DNA of 64,000 nt. It comes from Nitrospirota bacterium. GTDB taxonomy: Bacteria; Nitrospirota; Thermodesulfovibrionia; Thermodesulfovibrionales; UBA6898. The translations under genes and the position numbers were made by a program. Under the pieces are notes generated by a model. It saw only the letters and a list, made by a program, of their open reading frames with translations. It did no database searches and was not told the origin of the DNA. This document shows, in pieces, positions 15,067 to 24,397 of the stretch. The first letter of the stretch is position 1. Each line of letters starts with the position of its first letter. The stretch lies in the NCBI GenBank assembly GCA_021825365.1, contig JAKAHR010000011.1, forward strand, positions 1 through 64,000, given 5' to 3'.

Positions 15067-17236
15067 GGGGGCTCAGACGCTTGTCAAGCAGGCCGATGAG
15101 CTGCTCCAGAAGACGATTGCGGAGAAGGGCAAGGACTTTGTCTTTGAATTCCCGGACACCGCGTTCTATCTTCCCATGATTTATGCGATGACGGGTTTTC
15201 AGGTCAAGACCCTCGGTGACATGACCGTTGGTCTTGGTTTCGCCAAGGAGCTGCTCCACGATGTTCCGGAAGAACATCTGTGGAAACCGTACCTCGGAGA
15301 GGCGCTTGATTCGGGGATGGCTACTCTCTTTGCGGAGGAGGTTCTCCTCGCCCTGAGATACATCCAGGGACTTGAGCCCTGCACCGACCCGGACACGGGT
15401 TATGTGTACAACGGCTTCATTTCCGACACCATACAGAGAAACCTGGGCATCCAGCTCGTTGACGGCACGATGCCGGGATTTGCGGCTATCCTCGGTGCGG
15501 CCCCGACCGATGATATCGCGGTCAATATATGCCGGGAACTTCAGGAAAAGAACATCCTTACCTTCCTGTCGGGCGAGTCCAACGGCGACAGTGTTACCAA
15601 GCAGCTCCTGAGGAAGGGCGTGGAACTGGGCTGGGACGCCCGTATTGTCCCCCTCGGCCCGGACACGATGCACACCCTCTATGCCCTTGACTGGGCGATC
15701 AGGGCGTCGCTCATCTTCGGCGGCAAGAAGCCGGGTGACTTCAAGGAGCATCTCAAATATCAGAAGGATAGAGTCTTTGCCTTTGCCATCGTGCTGGGTC
15801 CCCTGGACGACATCAAGTGGACGACGGGTGCGGGCGCCATCAACATGGGCTTCCCTGCCATCGGCGACACCGATGTGCCTGTCATCCATCCCACGGGCGT
15901 ATGTACCTATGAAGAGGTTGACAAGGAATTCGATCACGCCAAGATCGTGCAGCGGGCCATCGAGATGCGCGGCCTGAAGATCACCGTCGAGAAGCCGCCC
16001 ATACCCGTAGCCTTTGGTCCCGCCTTTGAGGGGGAGAGGATCAGGAAGGAAGATACCTTCATCGAGTTCGGCGGACAGCGGACCGCTGCCTTCGAATGGG
16101 TCCGGATGAGGGAGATGGACGAGATCGAGGACAACAAGGTCATCATCGTCGGAGACAACTGGCAGGAGCGGTTCGAAAAGGGAGGTCAGCTTCCGCTCGG
16201 ACTTCTCATCGAGGTTGCGGGCCGCAAGATGCAGAAGGACTTCGAGTCGGTCATCGAAAGAAAGATCCATTCGAATATTAACGAGGCCCAAGGTGTGTGG
16301 CATATGGGCCAGAGGGACATCAACTGGGTCAGGATCAGCAACAATGCCAAGAAGGAGGGCTTCACCCTCGAACACCTCGGCATCCTCAACGCCGCCATGG
16401 CCCATCACCGGTTCAAGTCCATCGTGGACAAGGTGCAGGTGACCCTCTTTATCGAAGAAAGGGACGTCAAGGCCAAACTGGAAGAGGCGCGGGCCGCCTA
16501 CAAGGAACGCGACCACCGGCTCGGCAGTCTTACGGACGAGGCGGTGGATACCTTCTACTCCTGCCTGCTCTGCCAGTCTTTCGCCCCCGCGCATGTGTGC
16601 GTCATCACTCCCGAGAGGCTCGGACTCTGCGGTGCATACAACTGGCTCGACGGCAAGGCTGCTTACGAGATCGATCCCACCGGCGGCAACCAGCCGATCG
16701 GCAAGGGAGAGTGTCTCGATCCGAAGTACGGCCGCTATACAGGAGCAGACGAATATCTGAAGAAGGCGACGGGCGGGGCTGTCGAGACGCTGAACCTGTA
16801 TACGATCATGGAAAATCCCATGACCTCCTGCGGCTGTTTCGAATGCATCATCGCGATCATCCCCGAGGCCAACGGCGTCATGCTCGTGCATCGCGGATAT
16901 ACGGGTATGACCCCCATGGGGATGAAATTCTCAACGCTCGCCGGCACGGTCGGAGGCGGCGCGCAGACCCCGGGTTTCATGGGCGTGGGCGTTAACTTCG
17001 TCACGAGCAAGAAGTTCCTGTTCGGTGACGGCGGCATCAAGAGGATCGTCTGGATGCCGAAGTCCCTCAAGGAGCGCATCGGCGAGGACTTCAAGAAGCG
17101 GTGCGAGGAGGAGGGCGTTGCCGACCTGCTCGATAAGATTGCCGATGAGTCGATCTGCGAGGATTCGGAAAAACTGGTCGAACATCTCTCTGCCGTGGGT
17201 CATCCCGCGCTCGAGATGGATCCGATCATATCGTAA
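15035..17236 (+). CDS. acsB: Acetyl-CoA synthase, catalytic subunit of CODH/ACS
   Basis: 733 residues, the full bacterial length, including the N-terminal CODH-docking domain that archaeal CdhC lacks. The A-cluster ligands are seen in CLLCQSFAPAHVC, LGLCGAYNW and CGCFECI. It joins the methyl group from AcsCD with CO from CooS and CoA to make acetyl-CoA. The 98-base gap from acsC is AT-rich and carries a short overlapping frame (see 15004-15066). Ribosome site AAGGAGG at 15024-15030. Confidence 0.96.
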   Translation: MSKLIATAAIRGAQTLVKQADELLQKTIAEKGKDFVFEFPDTAFYLPMIYAMTGFQVKTLGDMTVGLGFAKELLHDVPEEHLWKPYLGEALDSGMATLFAEEVLLALRYIQGLEPCTDPDTGYVYNGFISDTIQRNLGIQLVDGTMPGFAAILGAAPTDDIAVNICRELQEKNILTFLSGESNGDSVTKQLLRKGVELGWDARIVPLGPDTMHTLYALDWAIRASLIFGGKKPGDFKEHLKYQKDRVFAFAIVLGPLDDIKWTTGAGAINMGFPAIGDTDVPVIHPTGVCTYEEVDKEFDHAKIVQRAIEMRGLKITVEKPPIPVAFGPAFEGERIRKEDTFIEFGGQRTAAFEWVRMREMDEIEDNKVIIVGDNWQERFEKGGQLPLGLLIEVAGRKMQKDFESVIERKIHSNINEAQGVWHMGQRDINWVRISNNAKKEGFTLEHLGILNAAMAHHRFKSIVDKVQVTLFIEERDVKAKLEEARAAYKERDHRLGSLTDEAVDTFYSCLLCQSFAPAHVCVITPERLGLCGAYNWLDGKAAYEIDPTGGNQPIGKGECLDPKYGRYTGADEYLKKATGGAVETLNLYTIMENPMTSCGCFECIIAIIPEANGVMLVHRGYTGMTPMGMKFSTLAGTVGGGAQTPGFMGVGVNFVTSKKFLFGDGGIKRIVWMPKSLKERIGEDFKKRCEEEGVADLLDKIADESICEDSEKLVEHLSAVGHPALEMDPIIS

Positions 17237-17258
17237 TTAAATACGGAGGTATAGGAAG

Positions 17259-19241
17259 ATGGCAAAAGATAAAAAGATACGGACGGCGCAACCGTCGGCT
17301 GCCCAGATTATGGAGAGCATGCCCGATCAGGAGACCTGTTTCGACCGGGCTGACAAGATGAAGCCCTGTCCCATAGGCCATGAGGGCGCTTGCTGCAAGC
17401 ACTGCTATATGGGGCCGTGCAGACTTGTTGGCAAGGACGCAGAGACTACTGCCAAGGGTGTCTGCGGCGCGACCCTCCCCGTTGTCGCGGCACGGTATAT
17501 GGCGAGGATGTGCGCTGGCGGAACAGCGGCACATGGCGACCACGGCAGGGACATGGCATTTACCCTCCTGGCGGTTGCCGAGGGACATGCGAAAGACTTC
17601 CAGGTTAAGGACGTGCGGAAGCTCTACCGGGTTGCCGGCGATCTGAATATCGAATTCGAGGGCAGGCAGGTCAACGATGTTGCCAGGGACGTGGCAACAA
17701 AGCTTATCGAGGACTTCAGCAGACAGCGGGGAGAGGTCAATCTCCTCAGCAGGGCGCCCAAGAAGACCCAGGAGCGCTGGAAGAAGTACGGCATTGTCCC
17801 TCGCGGCATGGACAGAGAGGTCGTCGAGGTCATGGACAGGACGACGATGGGTATGGATGCCGATGCAGATTCGATTCTCTCAGCGGCCTTGCGGTGTTCG
17901 CTTGCCAACGGCTGGGGCGGCAGCATGATCTCCACCGACATCACGGACATCCTCTTCGGAACGCCGATGCCGATCAAGGCGGAGGCGAGTCTCGGCATCT
18001 TTACCGAGGAAGATGTGAACATCGTCGTCCACGGCCACGAGCCTTCCCTCGCCGAGATGATCGTGGATGTGGTGCAGGAACCCGAGATGATCGCGTACGC
18101 CAAGACCAAGGGCGCCAGAGGGATCAACCTGGGCGGCATGTGCTGCACCGCCAACGAGGTGCTGATGAGGCACGGCATTCCCACTGCAGGCGGATTCACG
18201 AACCAGGAGCCGGCGATCATGACCGGCCTTATCGACGCCTTCACGGTTGACGTCCAGTGCATCATACCGGCTATTGTCGAAGTGGCCAAGCAGTTCCATA
18301 CCATCGTCTTCACCACCTCAGACAAGGTGAGGATACCGGGCGCCACCCATATCTCTTTTGACGAGAGTAAGGCCAAGGAACAGGCACGCCAGATCGTCAA
18401 GGCCGCTATCGACAACTTCCCCAACAGGACCAAGAAGGGCAGCCACGTAACCGAGAAGTTCCCGGTCATCGCCGGTTTTTCCCACGAGTATATTGAGTAC
18501 ATGCAGGGCGGCAGGTGGAGGGCGTCCTTCAGGCCTCTCAACGACGCCATCGCGGCGGGCAGGGTACGCGGCGTGGTCGGCCTCGCCGGCTGCGATAACC
18601 CCCGGTGGCCTTCCACCGGCATCCACAAATACCTTGCGACGGAACTGATCAAAAACGACGTGCTCATCGTCTCGACGGGCTGCAGTTCGGCCGCCTGCGG
18701 CGGAGCCGGCTACCTGACCCCTGAGATGGCGCTCGAGAACGCCGGCCCGGGACTGCGTGAGGTCTGCGAGGCGATCGGCATTCCGCCGATTTTGCACCTC
18801 GGCGCCTGTGTCGACAATTCCCGAATCCTCACCATCGCCAGCGCGATGGCCAAGGAGGGCGGTCTTTCAGACGAGATCGGCGGCATGCCTGCCGTGGGTA
18901 TCGCACCTGAATGGATTACCGAAAAGGCGATCGCCATCGGCATGTACTTTGCCGCATCCGGTGTGCCGTGTATCTTCGGCGGCGAGTCGCCGGTAAAGGC
19001 AAGCAAGGAAGTGGTCAGGATCATGACTGATGTCTGGTTCGAGCGGTTTAAGGGTGCGCTCGTGTTCGAGCCTGATCCTGAGAAGATACTTGCCATGGCC
19101 CTTGATTATATCGACAAAGCCCGTGCAAACCTGAAGCTTAAGAAGTACGAGCCAGGCAAGTTCGGCACGGAGAAGGTCCTCATGGACATGGCCGCACGCC
19201 GCGAGATAGAGAAGGCGGGAAGGCCGCACATCGGACTGTAA
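17259..19241 (+). CDS. cooS: Carbon monoxide dehydrogenase catalytic subunit
   Basis: 660 residues of Ni-CODH. The N-terminal D/B-cluster cysteines lie in CPIGHEGACCKHCYMGPC, and further C-cluster cysteines and the histidine are in GGMCCTANEVLMRHG, VGLAGCDNPR, STGCSSAACGG and HLGACVDNSR. It reduces CO2 to CO for acetyl-CoA synthase, or the reverse. Also called acsA in this context. Last gene of the operon, 22 bases after acsB; no cooC nickel chaperone follows in this window. Confidence 0.96.
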   Translation: MAKDKKIRTAQPSAAQIMESMPDQETCFDRADKMKPCPIGHEGACCKHCYMGPCRLVGKDAETTAKGVCGATLPVVAARYMARMCAGGTAAHGDHGRDMAFTLLAVAEGHAKDFQVKDVRKLYRVAGDLNIEFEGRQVNDVARDVATKLIEDFSRQRGEVNLLSRAPKKTQERWKKYGIVPRGMDREVVEVMDRTTMGMDADADSILSAALRCSLANGWGGSMISTDITDILFGTPMPIKAEASLGIFTEEDVNIVVHGHEPSLAEMIVDVVQEPEMIAYAKTKGARGINLGGMCCTANEVLMRHGIPTAGGFTNQEPAIMTGLIDAFTVDVQCIIPAIVEVAKQFHTIVFTTSDKVRIPGATHISFDESKAKEQARQIVKAAIDNFPNRTKKGSHVTEKFPVIAGFSHEYIEYMQGGRWRASFRPLNDAIAAGRVRGVVGLAGCDNPRWPSTGIHKYLATELIKNDVLIVSTGCSSAACGGAGYLTPEMALENAGPGLREVCEAIGIPPILHLGACVDNSRILTIASAMAKEGGLSDEIGGMPAVGIAPEWITEKAIAIGMYFAASGVPCIFGGESPVKASKEVVRIMTDVWFERFKGALVFEPDPEKILAMALDYIDKARANLKLKKYEPGKFGTEKVLMDMAARREIEKAGRPHIGL

Positions 19242-19272
19242 GAAACGGCCGCTGCCGACGGCTGCATGACAG

Positions 19273-19303
19273 GCCCCTGCTCGAAAGAGCAGGGGCTTTT
19301 TTT
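19273..19303 (+). terminator. Intrinsic terminator closing the acs operon
   Basis: 10-bp perfect stem GCCCCTGCTC (19273-19282) / GAGCAGGGGC (19287-19296) with a GAAA tetraloop and seven T residues. A textbook Rho-independent terminator 31 bases after cooS. Confidence 0.92.
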
Positions 19304-19333
19304 GTCTGCGCACCCCTCGGCAGGGTACCGGTC

Positions 19334-19361
19334 TTGACAGAATCCACGGTCATGGTAGGCT
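19334..19361 (+). promoter_or_regulatory. Candidate promoter of the formate dehydrogenase operon
   Basis: TTGACA (19334-19339), 16-base spacer, then TAGGCT (19356-19361) with a TGG extension just before the -10. It lies after the acs terminator and about 100 bases before fdhA, so formate dehydrogenase would be transcribed separately. Confidence 0.45.
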
Positions 19362-19465
19362 TTTAGAAAAGGCGCAGCACTGCAACACGATGCGTAAGAA
19401 AGACATCAGATCAGGGACGGAAAATCACTGAACAGACATGATAGGGAGAGGAGTGACGAGTTGCC

Positions 19466-22400
19466 ATGAAAGTTGATCGACGTCAATTCATCAAGATTTC
19501 GGCAGGGGCGATCGGTGCGGCTGTGGCCGCGGATATCGCCGGTCTGGGAGTGGACATGAGCGCGGCGCAGGAGCAGGCCGCGAAGGTGCCCATGAAGACG
19601 GGGAGGCAGACTCCCAGCCTCTGCCCGTATTGTTCCGTGGGATGCGCCCAGATTGTCATGACAAACGATGCGGGAAGGATCATCGACATCCAGGGCAATC
19701 CGGACTCCCCCCTCAGCGAGGGGACCCTTTGTCCCAAGGGAGCTGCCACGTACCAGCTCGTCATGAACGATCTGCGCTGGACGAAGGTGAAGTACCGGGC
19801 ACCGGGGAGCGATCACTGGGAGGATAGGTCTCTGGAATGGGCGATGAACCGCACGGCGGAACTGGTTAAGCAGACACGGGACGCCCACTTCAACGAGTTC
19901 CAGGAGCTGCCGGACGGCAAGGGCGGCATGAAGAAGAAGCGCGTCATGAATACCTATGCGGTCGCGTCCCTCGGGGGCGCTACGATCGACAACGAGTGGA
20001 ACTATGCGCATCAGAAGCTGATGCACGGCCTCGGGATCGTCTACGTCGAAAACCAGGCGCGTATATGACACTCCTCCACTGTCCCCGGTCTGGGGGTAAG
20101 CTTCGGTCGTGGGGGTTCCACCACCTTTCCTCGTGACCTCGTCAACTCAGACGCGGTCATGATCATGGGCTCGAATATGGCTGAGTGCCACCCGGTCGCC
20201 TTCCGGTGGCCGCTCAAGGCAAAGACCGACCACGGTGCAGTCCTCATGCACGTTGACCCGCGCTTTACGCGGACATCGGCCCTCTGTAATATCCATGCCC
20301 AGATCAGGGCGGGCACTGACATCGCCTTCCTCGGCGGACTGATATCCTATGTCATCAACAGCGAACGCTGGAACACAGACCCATTCTTCAGGGAGTATGT
20401 TGTCAACTACACAAACGCCGCAACGCTGGTCAGTCCTGACTTCAGGGACTCCGAGGACCTCGACGGCCTCTTCTCCGGTATGTCGGCAGACGGCAAGGTC
20501 TACTCGAAGGAGAGCTGGTCCTACCAGCGCCATCCGGCTCCGAAGCCTTCAGTGACGGAGGCGAAGACCTTTACGGATTTTCTCCTGCAGCGGATCCCGG
20601 GCAGGCCGAAGACCGACCCCGCGCTGAATGACCCTCTCACAGTATTTCAGATCGTCAAGAGGCACTACAGCCGCTATACGCCGGAGATGGTAGAGCGGGT
20701 CTGCGGTTGTCCAAAAGAGGTCTTTCTCACGGTGGCGGAAACGCTTCTGAACAATTCCGGCCGGGACAAGACCTCGAACATAACGTATGCCGTCGGCTGG
20801 ACACAGCATACGGTCGGCGTACAGATAATCAGGACGGCGGGCATGCTTCAGGCGCTCCTCGGCAATATCGGAAGGCCGGGGGGAGGTGTCCTCGCCCTGC
20901 GCGGTCACTCGACGATCCAGGGGTCCACGGACATCGCTACTCTCTATCACTCCCTGCCGGGTTATCTGAACATGCCCGACGCGCGTCTGAATCACGACAC
21001 GCTGAAGGATTTCATCCTGACGGAGGCGACGCCGGTTGCGACGAGCTACTGGGGGAACTATCCGAAGTTCGCTGTCTCCTACTTCAAGGCCCAGTTCGGA
21101 GACGCCGCCACGAAGGAGAATGACTACGGATATGAGTATCACCCCAAGATTACCGGTGATCATTCGCATCTTCCGATGTTCGTCGACATGATGGAGGGCA
21201 AGATAAGGGGTTTTCTCTGCGTTGGACAGAACCCTGCTGTCGGCGGCCAGAACGCCCGCTTCCAGCGCAAGGCCCTCGCCAAGCTCGACTGGATGGTTGT
21301 GCGCGATTTTTTTGAGACTGAGACAGCCGCCTTCTGGCGTAACTCCCCTGAGGTCAGGTCAGGGGAGCTGAAGACGGCTGACATCAGGACCGAGGTCATC
21401 TTCCTTCCGTCAGGCATAGTCCCTGAGATGGAAGGGTCGTTCACCAACACCCAGCGTCTGCTGCAGTACCACGAGAAGGCGGCCGACCCGCCTGACGATT
21501 GCCGCAGCAACCTTTGGTTCACCTACCACCTCGGCAAACGCCTGAGGGCGCTGTATAAGAATTCAACCAGCGGCAGGGACTGGGCGATAAAGAACCTCAC
21601 CTGGGACTATGAGCCATCTTCAGCCGAGGTCGCGAACTGGAAGATAAAGGACGAGCCGTCTGCGTACAGGGTGCTGAAGGAGATCAACGGATATACGTGG
21701 AGCGACAAGAAGCCGGTCCCGTCTTTTGCAAACCTCAAGGAGGACGGCTCCACTGTCTGCGGCGCATGGATCTATACCGGCGTCATACCCGATGAGGGCA
21801 AGAACCTCTCAGCCTCCCGTCAGGGGGACAACTGGATATCCCCCCGCTGGGGATTCGCCTGGCCTGCAAACCGTCATATCATGTACAACCGCGCCTCCTC
21901 CGATCTCAGGGGCAATCCATGGTCTGAAAGGAAGAAACTCGTCTTCTGGGACCAGGGAGCCGGCAAGTGGATTTCACCTGCGGGCGAGGGCATCGACTTT
22001 ATGCCGACCAAGGCCCCGGGGTCAAAGGGCAGGGACGACGGCATCGGCTTCGACTGGCTCGGCGGCGACGATCCCTTTATCATGAGGCCAGACGGCAAGG
22101 CGTGGCTCTTTGCGCCTGCCGGCCTCGTAGACGGACCCCTGCCGACGCACTATGAACCGTATGAGTCGCCGGTGAAAAATCCGCTCTACAGGCAGCAGGC
22201 GAACCCGCTCGCAAAGGTGTGGAACGTGGAGGGGAATCCCTACCACAAGGTCGCAGACCCGAGGTACCCGGTAGTCGTCTCGACCTATCGCCTGACCGAG
22301 CACTACCTGAGCGGCGCCATGAGCCGGTGGCTGCCCTGGCTTGCGGAACTGATGCCGGAGCTCTTCTGCGAGATATCGCCCGAGCTGGCGAATGAAAGGG

Positions 22401-22669
22401 GTATTGTCCACGGCGAGTATATGACCATCGAGACCGCCCGGGGAGAGATCCAGGCCAGGGCGCTGGTGACCCGCAGGATGAAACCCTTTGTCGTCGACGG
22501 CCGCACCGTGCACGAGGTGGGATTACCCTGGCACTGGGGATGGCAGGGCACGGCCCATGGCGATGTGGTCAATAACCTGAGCGCCCTGGTGGCTGACCCG
22601 AATGTGACGATCCATGAAGGCAAGGTCTTCACCTGCAACGTCAGGGCGGGAAAGAGGGGAGGCGCGTAA
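19466..22669 (+). CDS. fdhA: Formate dehydrogenase catalytic subunit, selenocysteine-containing, TAT-exported
   Basis: 1067 residues if the in-frame TGA at 20066-20068 is read as selenocysteine (residue 201). Frames on both sides join exactly: ...VENQARI-Sec-HSSTVPGLG, matching the Sec-His active site of FDH-N/FDH-O. Other marks: twin-arginine signal DRRQFIKISAG (residues 4-14), the [4Fe-4S] motif CPYCSVGC, and a C-terminal dinucleotide-binding domain. The mature enzyme carries Mo or W bis-pyranopterin and interconverts formate and CO2 plus two electrons, passing them to FdhB. A bacterial SECIS-like hairpin follows the TGA. The TAT signal implies a periplasmic or outward-facing site. A conventional annotator would split this gene at the TGA. 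Confidence 0.93.
20066..20105 (+). promoter_or_regulatory. Bacterial SECIS element and recoded UGA in fdhA
   Basis: The TGA at 20066 is followed by a stem-loop with apical CCCC (20083-20086) / GGGG (20092-20095) around a GGTCT loop. The GGUCU loop lies at the same distance from the UGA as in the E. coli fdhF SECIS, where SelB binds. Supports selenocysteine insertion; selA/selB/selC are not in the window. Confidence 0.85.
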
Positions 22670-22671
22670 TC

Positions 22672-23502
22672 ATGCCAAAGGGAATGTTTGTCGATACCTC
22701 GATCTGCACCGGCTGCAAGGCCTGCCAGGTTGCATGCAAGGAATGGAATGGTCTGGATCCTGAGCCGGAACACTTCAGAAAGGTGCCCGGCACGCCTTAT
22801 CCCGTTGCCTTCAATTTTACGGGGAACTCGTATGACAACACCGGCAAGTTGAGCGCATCGGACTGGAGGCATGTGCTCTTCATTGAACAGATCAATTACC
22901 GCAGGGTCGGGTCGCGCTGGCTCTTCATGAGCGATTCCTGTAAACATTGCACTGACGCCGCATGTCTCAACGTCTGCCCGGTGAGCGCCATCGAGCATAC
23001 TGACATGGGAAACGTGATCGTGAGGCAGGACAAGTGTGTCGGCACGAAACTCTGCAACAAGGCATGCCCCTACGGCGTCATCAAATTCAGCGAAAAGACG
23101 CGCACCTCTCATAAATGCACGCTCTGCAACGATCGCATCCATAACGGCCTCGGCACCGCATGCGCGAAGGCCTGCCCTACCGGTTCTATCAGCTTCGGTG
23201 AGGTGGCCGACCTGAAGGCAAGGGCGGATGCGCGCCTTGCCAGGCTGCGGTCTCTGGGAGAGGCGAAGGCGAACCTCTATGGTTACAGCCAGGCCGGCGG
23301 GCTGAAGGTGTTTTACCTGTTGATGGACAAGCCGGAGGTCTACGGTCTCCCCGAGAATCCGGTCGTGCCGCAACGCCGGCAAGTCTCGTCGCTGGGGACG
23401 AAGATATCCACGCTGCTGGCCGGCATAGGGGCGCTTGTCACCCTCCGTCGGCGCGCCTCCGGCTCTGTCCCTGAAGGGGAGCGCCGTGAGACCAACGGGT
23501 GA
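22672..23502 (+). CDS. fdhB: Formate dehydrogenase iron-sulfur subunit
   Basis: 276 residues with four [4Fe-4S] cysteine sets: CTGCKACQVACKEWN, CKHCTDAACLNVCPV, CVGTKLCNKACPYGV and CTLCNDR...CAKACPTG. This is the electron-wire subunit of FDH-N-type enzymes. Near the C-terminus (about residues 238-256) is a short hydrophobic run, TLLAGIGALVTL, flanked by basic residues, perhaps a weak membrane anchor. No cytochrome b (gamma) or NrfD-like subunit follows, so how electrons reach the membrane is open. Starts two bases after fdhA. Confidence 0.92.
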   Translation: MPKGMFVDTSICTGCKACQVACKEWNGLDPEPEHFRKVPGTPYPVAFNFTGNSYDNTGKLSASDWRHVLFIEQINYRRVGSRWLFMSDSCKHCTDAACLNVCPVSAIEHTDMGNVIVRQDKCVGTKLCNKACPYGVIKFSEKTRTSHKCTLCNDRIHNGLGTACAKACPTGSISFGEVADLKARADARLARLRSLGEAKANLYGYSQAGGLKVFYLLMDKPEVYGLPENPVVPQRRQVSSLGTKISTLLAGIGALVTLRRRASGSVPEGERRETNG

Positions 23503-24388
23503 TTTCCTGAAGGCGACGGGGGACAACGGGCATAACGATGAGGTCGTGCATCGGCTTCGCACGATCGCTGAGGAGTCGCCGGACCTGAAGGAGGCTGCGC
23601 AGGTGTATGCGGCTCTTTTGCCGTTGCTCTACAATGCCGGCCTTCATGTCCCTCCGCCGTCTTTGACGGCTGAAGAGGCCCGCGCGAAGATGGAGTGCGG
23701 CCGTCACCTCCTCGACGGCCTTGACCTTGAACTTGATCTGCAGGAAATGCGGGCACTGATGCTCCGGCTCGCTTCTTCCCTTGAGGATTGCCTGCTGGAT
23801 AACCGTATCCGGCTGATCGTTTCGGCGATCCATGATGAGAGGCTTGATATAGCCGGCCTATTGTCACTGGCTGCCCGGGGGGAGAGTGACGCGATCAGGC
23901 TGAAGGCAGAAGAACGGGGACTCGACCATAAACTCCTGAAGACCCTGGCAGACAACACGTTGCGGCCGGCCTTCCGGGCATGGCACGGGCAGTTGTCCTC
24001 TTTGGGCGATGGTGTTTCCTGGTCCCGGGGGACCTGTTATGTCTGCGGCGCACCGCCGACCCTTGGAGAACTTCGCGACAACAACCTCGTCAAGCACCTC
24101 AGATGCGGCCGATGCGGGGCTGACTGGCAGTTCCGCAGAATACAGTGCTTCTTCTGCGGAACTGAAGACCACCGGTCGCTCAGGTTCCTGTATATTGAAG
24201 ACGACAAGAAGCAGTGGCGGGTAGAGGTGTGTGATGCATGCAGGGGATACCTGAAAGTCATCACCACCTTCTCCGCTACATCTGCACCGCTGCTTCAGGC
24301 CGAAGATCTCGCAACCCTGCACCTGGACTATGCTGCTCAGGGACAGGGCTATAGTCGGCCGGGGGTTCAGGGGACGGGCAGCAGGTGA
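23486..24388 (+). CDS. fdhE: Formate dehydrogenase accessory protein FdhE
   Basis: 300 residues. The C-terminal half has the FdhE rubredoxin-like metal sites: CYVCG, CGRCG, CFFCG and CDAC. FdhE binds the catalytic subunit of TAT-exported formate dehydrogenases during assembly. The GTG at 23486 is chosen because AAGGGGA lies five bases upstream; it overlaps fdhB by 17 bases. Its presence agrees with FdhA being an exported molybdo/tungsto-selenoenzyme. Confidence 0.88.
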   Translation: MRPTGDFLKATGDNGHNDEVVHRLRTIAEESPDLKEAAQVYAALLPLLYNAGLHVPPPSLTAEEARAKMECGRHLLDGLDLELDLQEMRALMLRLASSLEDCLLDNRIRLIVSAIHDERLDIAGLLSLAARGESDAIRLKAEERGLDHKLLKTLADNTLRPAFRAWHGQLSSLGDGVSWSRGTCYVCGAPPTLGELRDNNLVKHLRCGRCGADWQFRRIQCFFCGTEDHRSLRFLYIEDDKKQWRVEVCDACRGYLKVITTFSATSAPLLQAEDLATLHLDYAAQGQGYSRPGVQGTGSR

Positions 24389-24397
24389 GGTGAAGTC

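Noticed and set aside
15044-16891. 615-codon open frame on the minus strand antisense to acsB
   Set aside because: It is fully antisense to a gene with all acetyl-CoA synthase motifs; long antisense frames are expected at this GC content. Its translation shows no family pattern.
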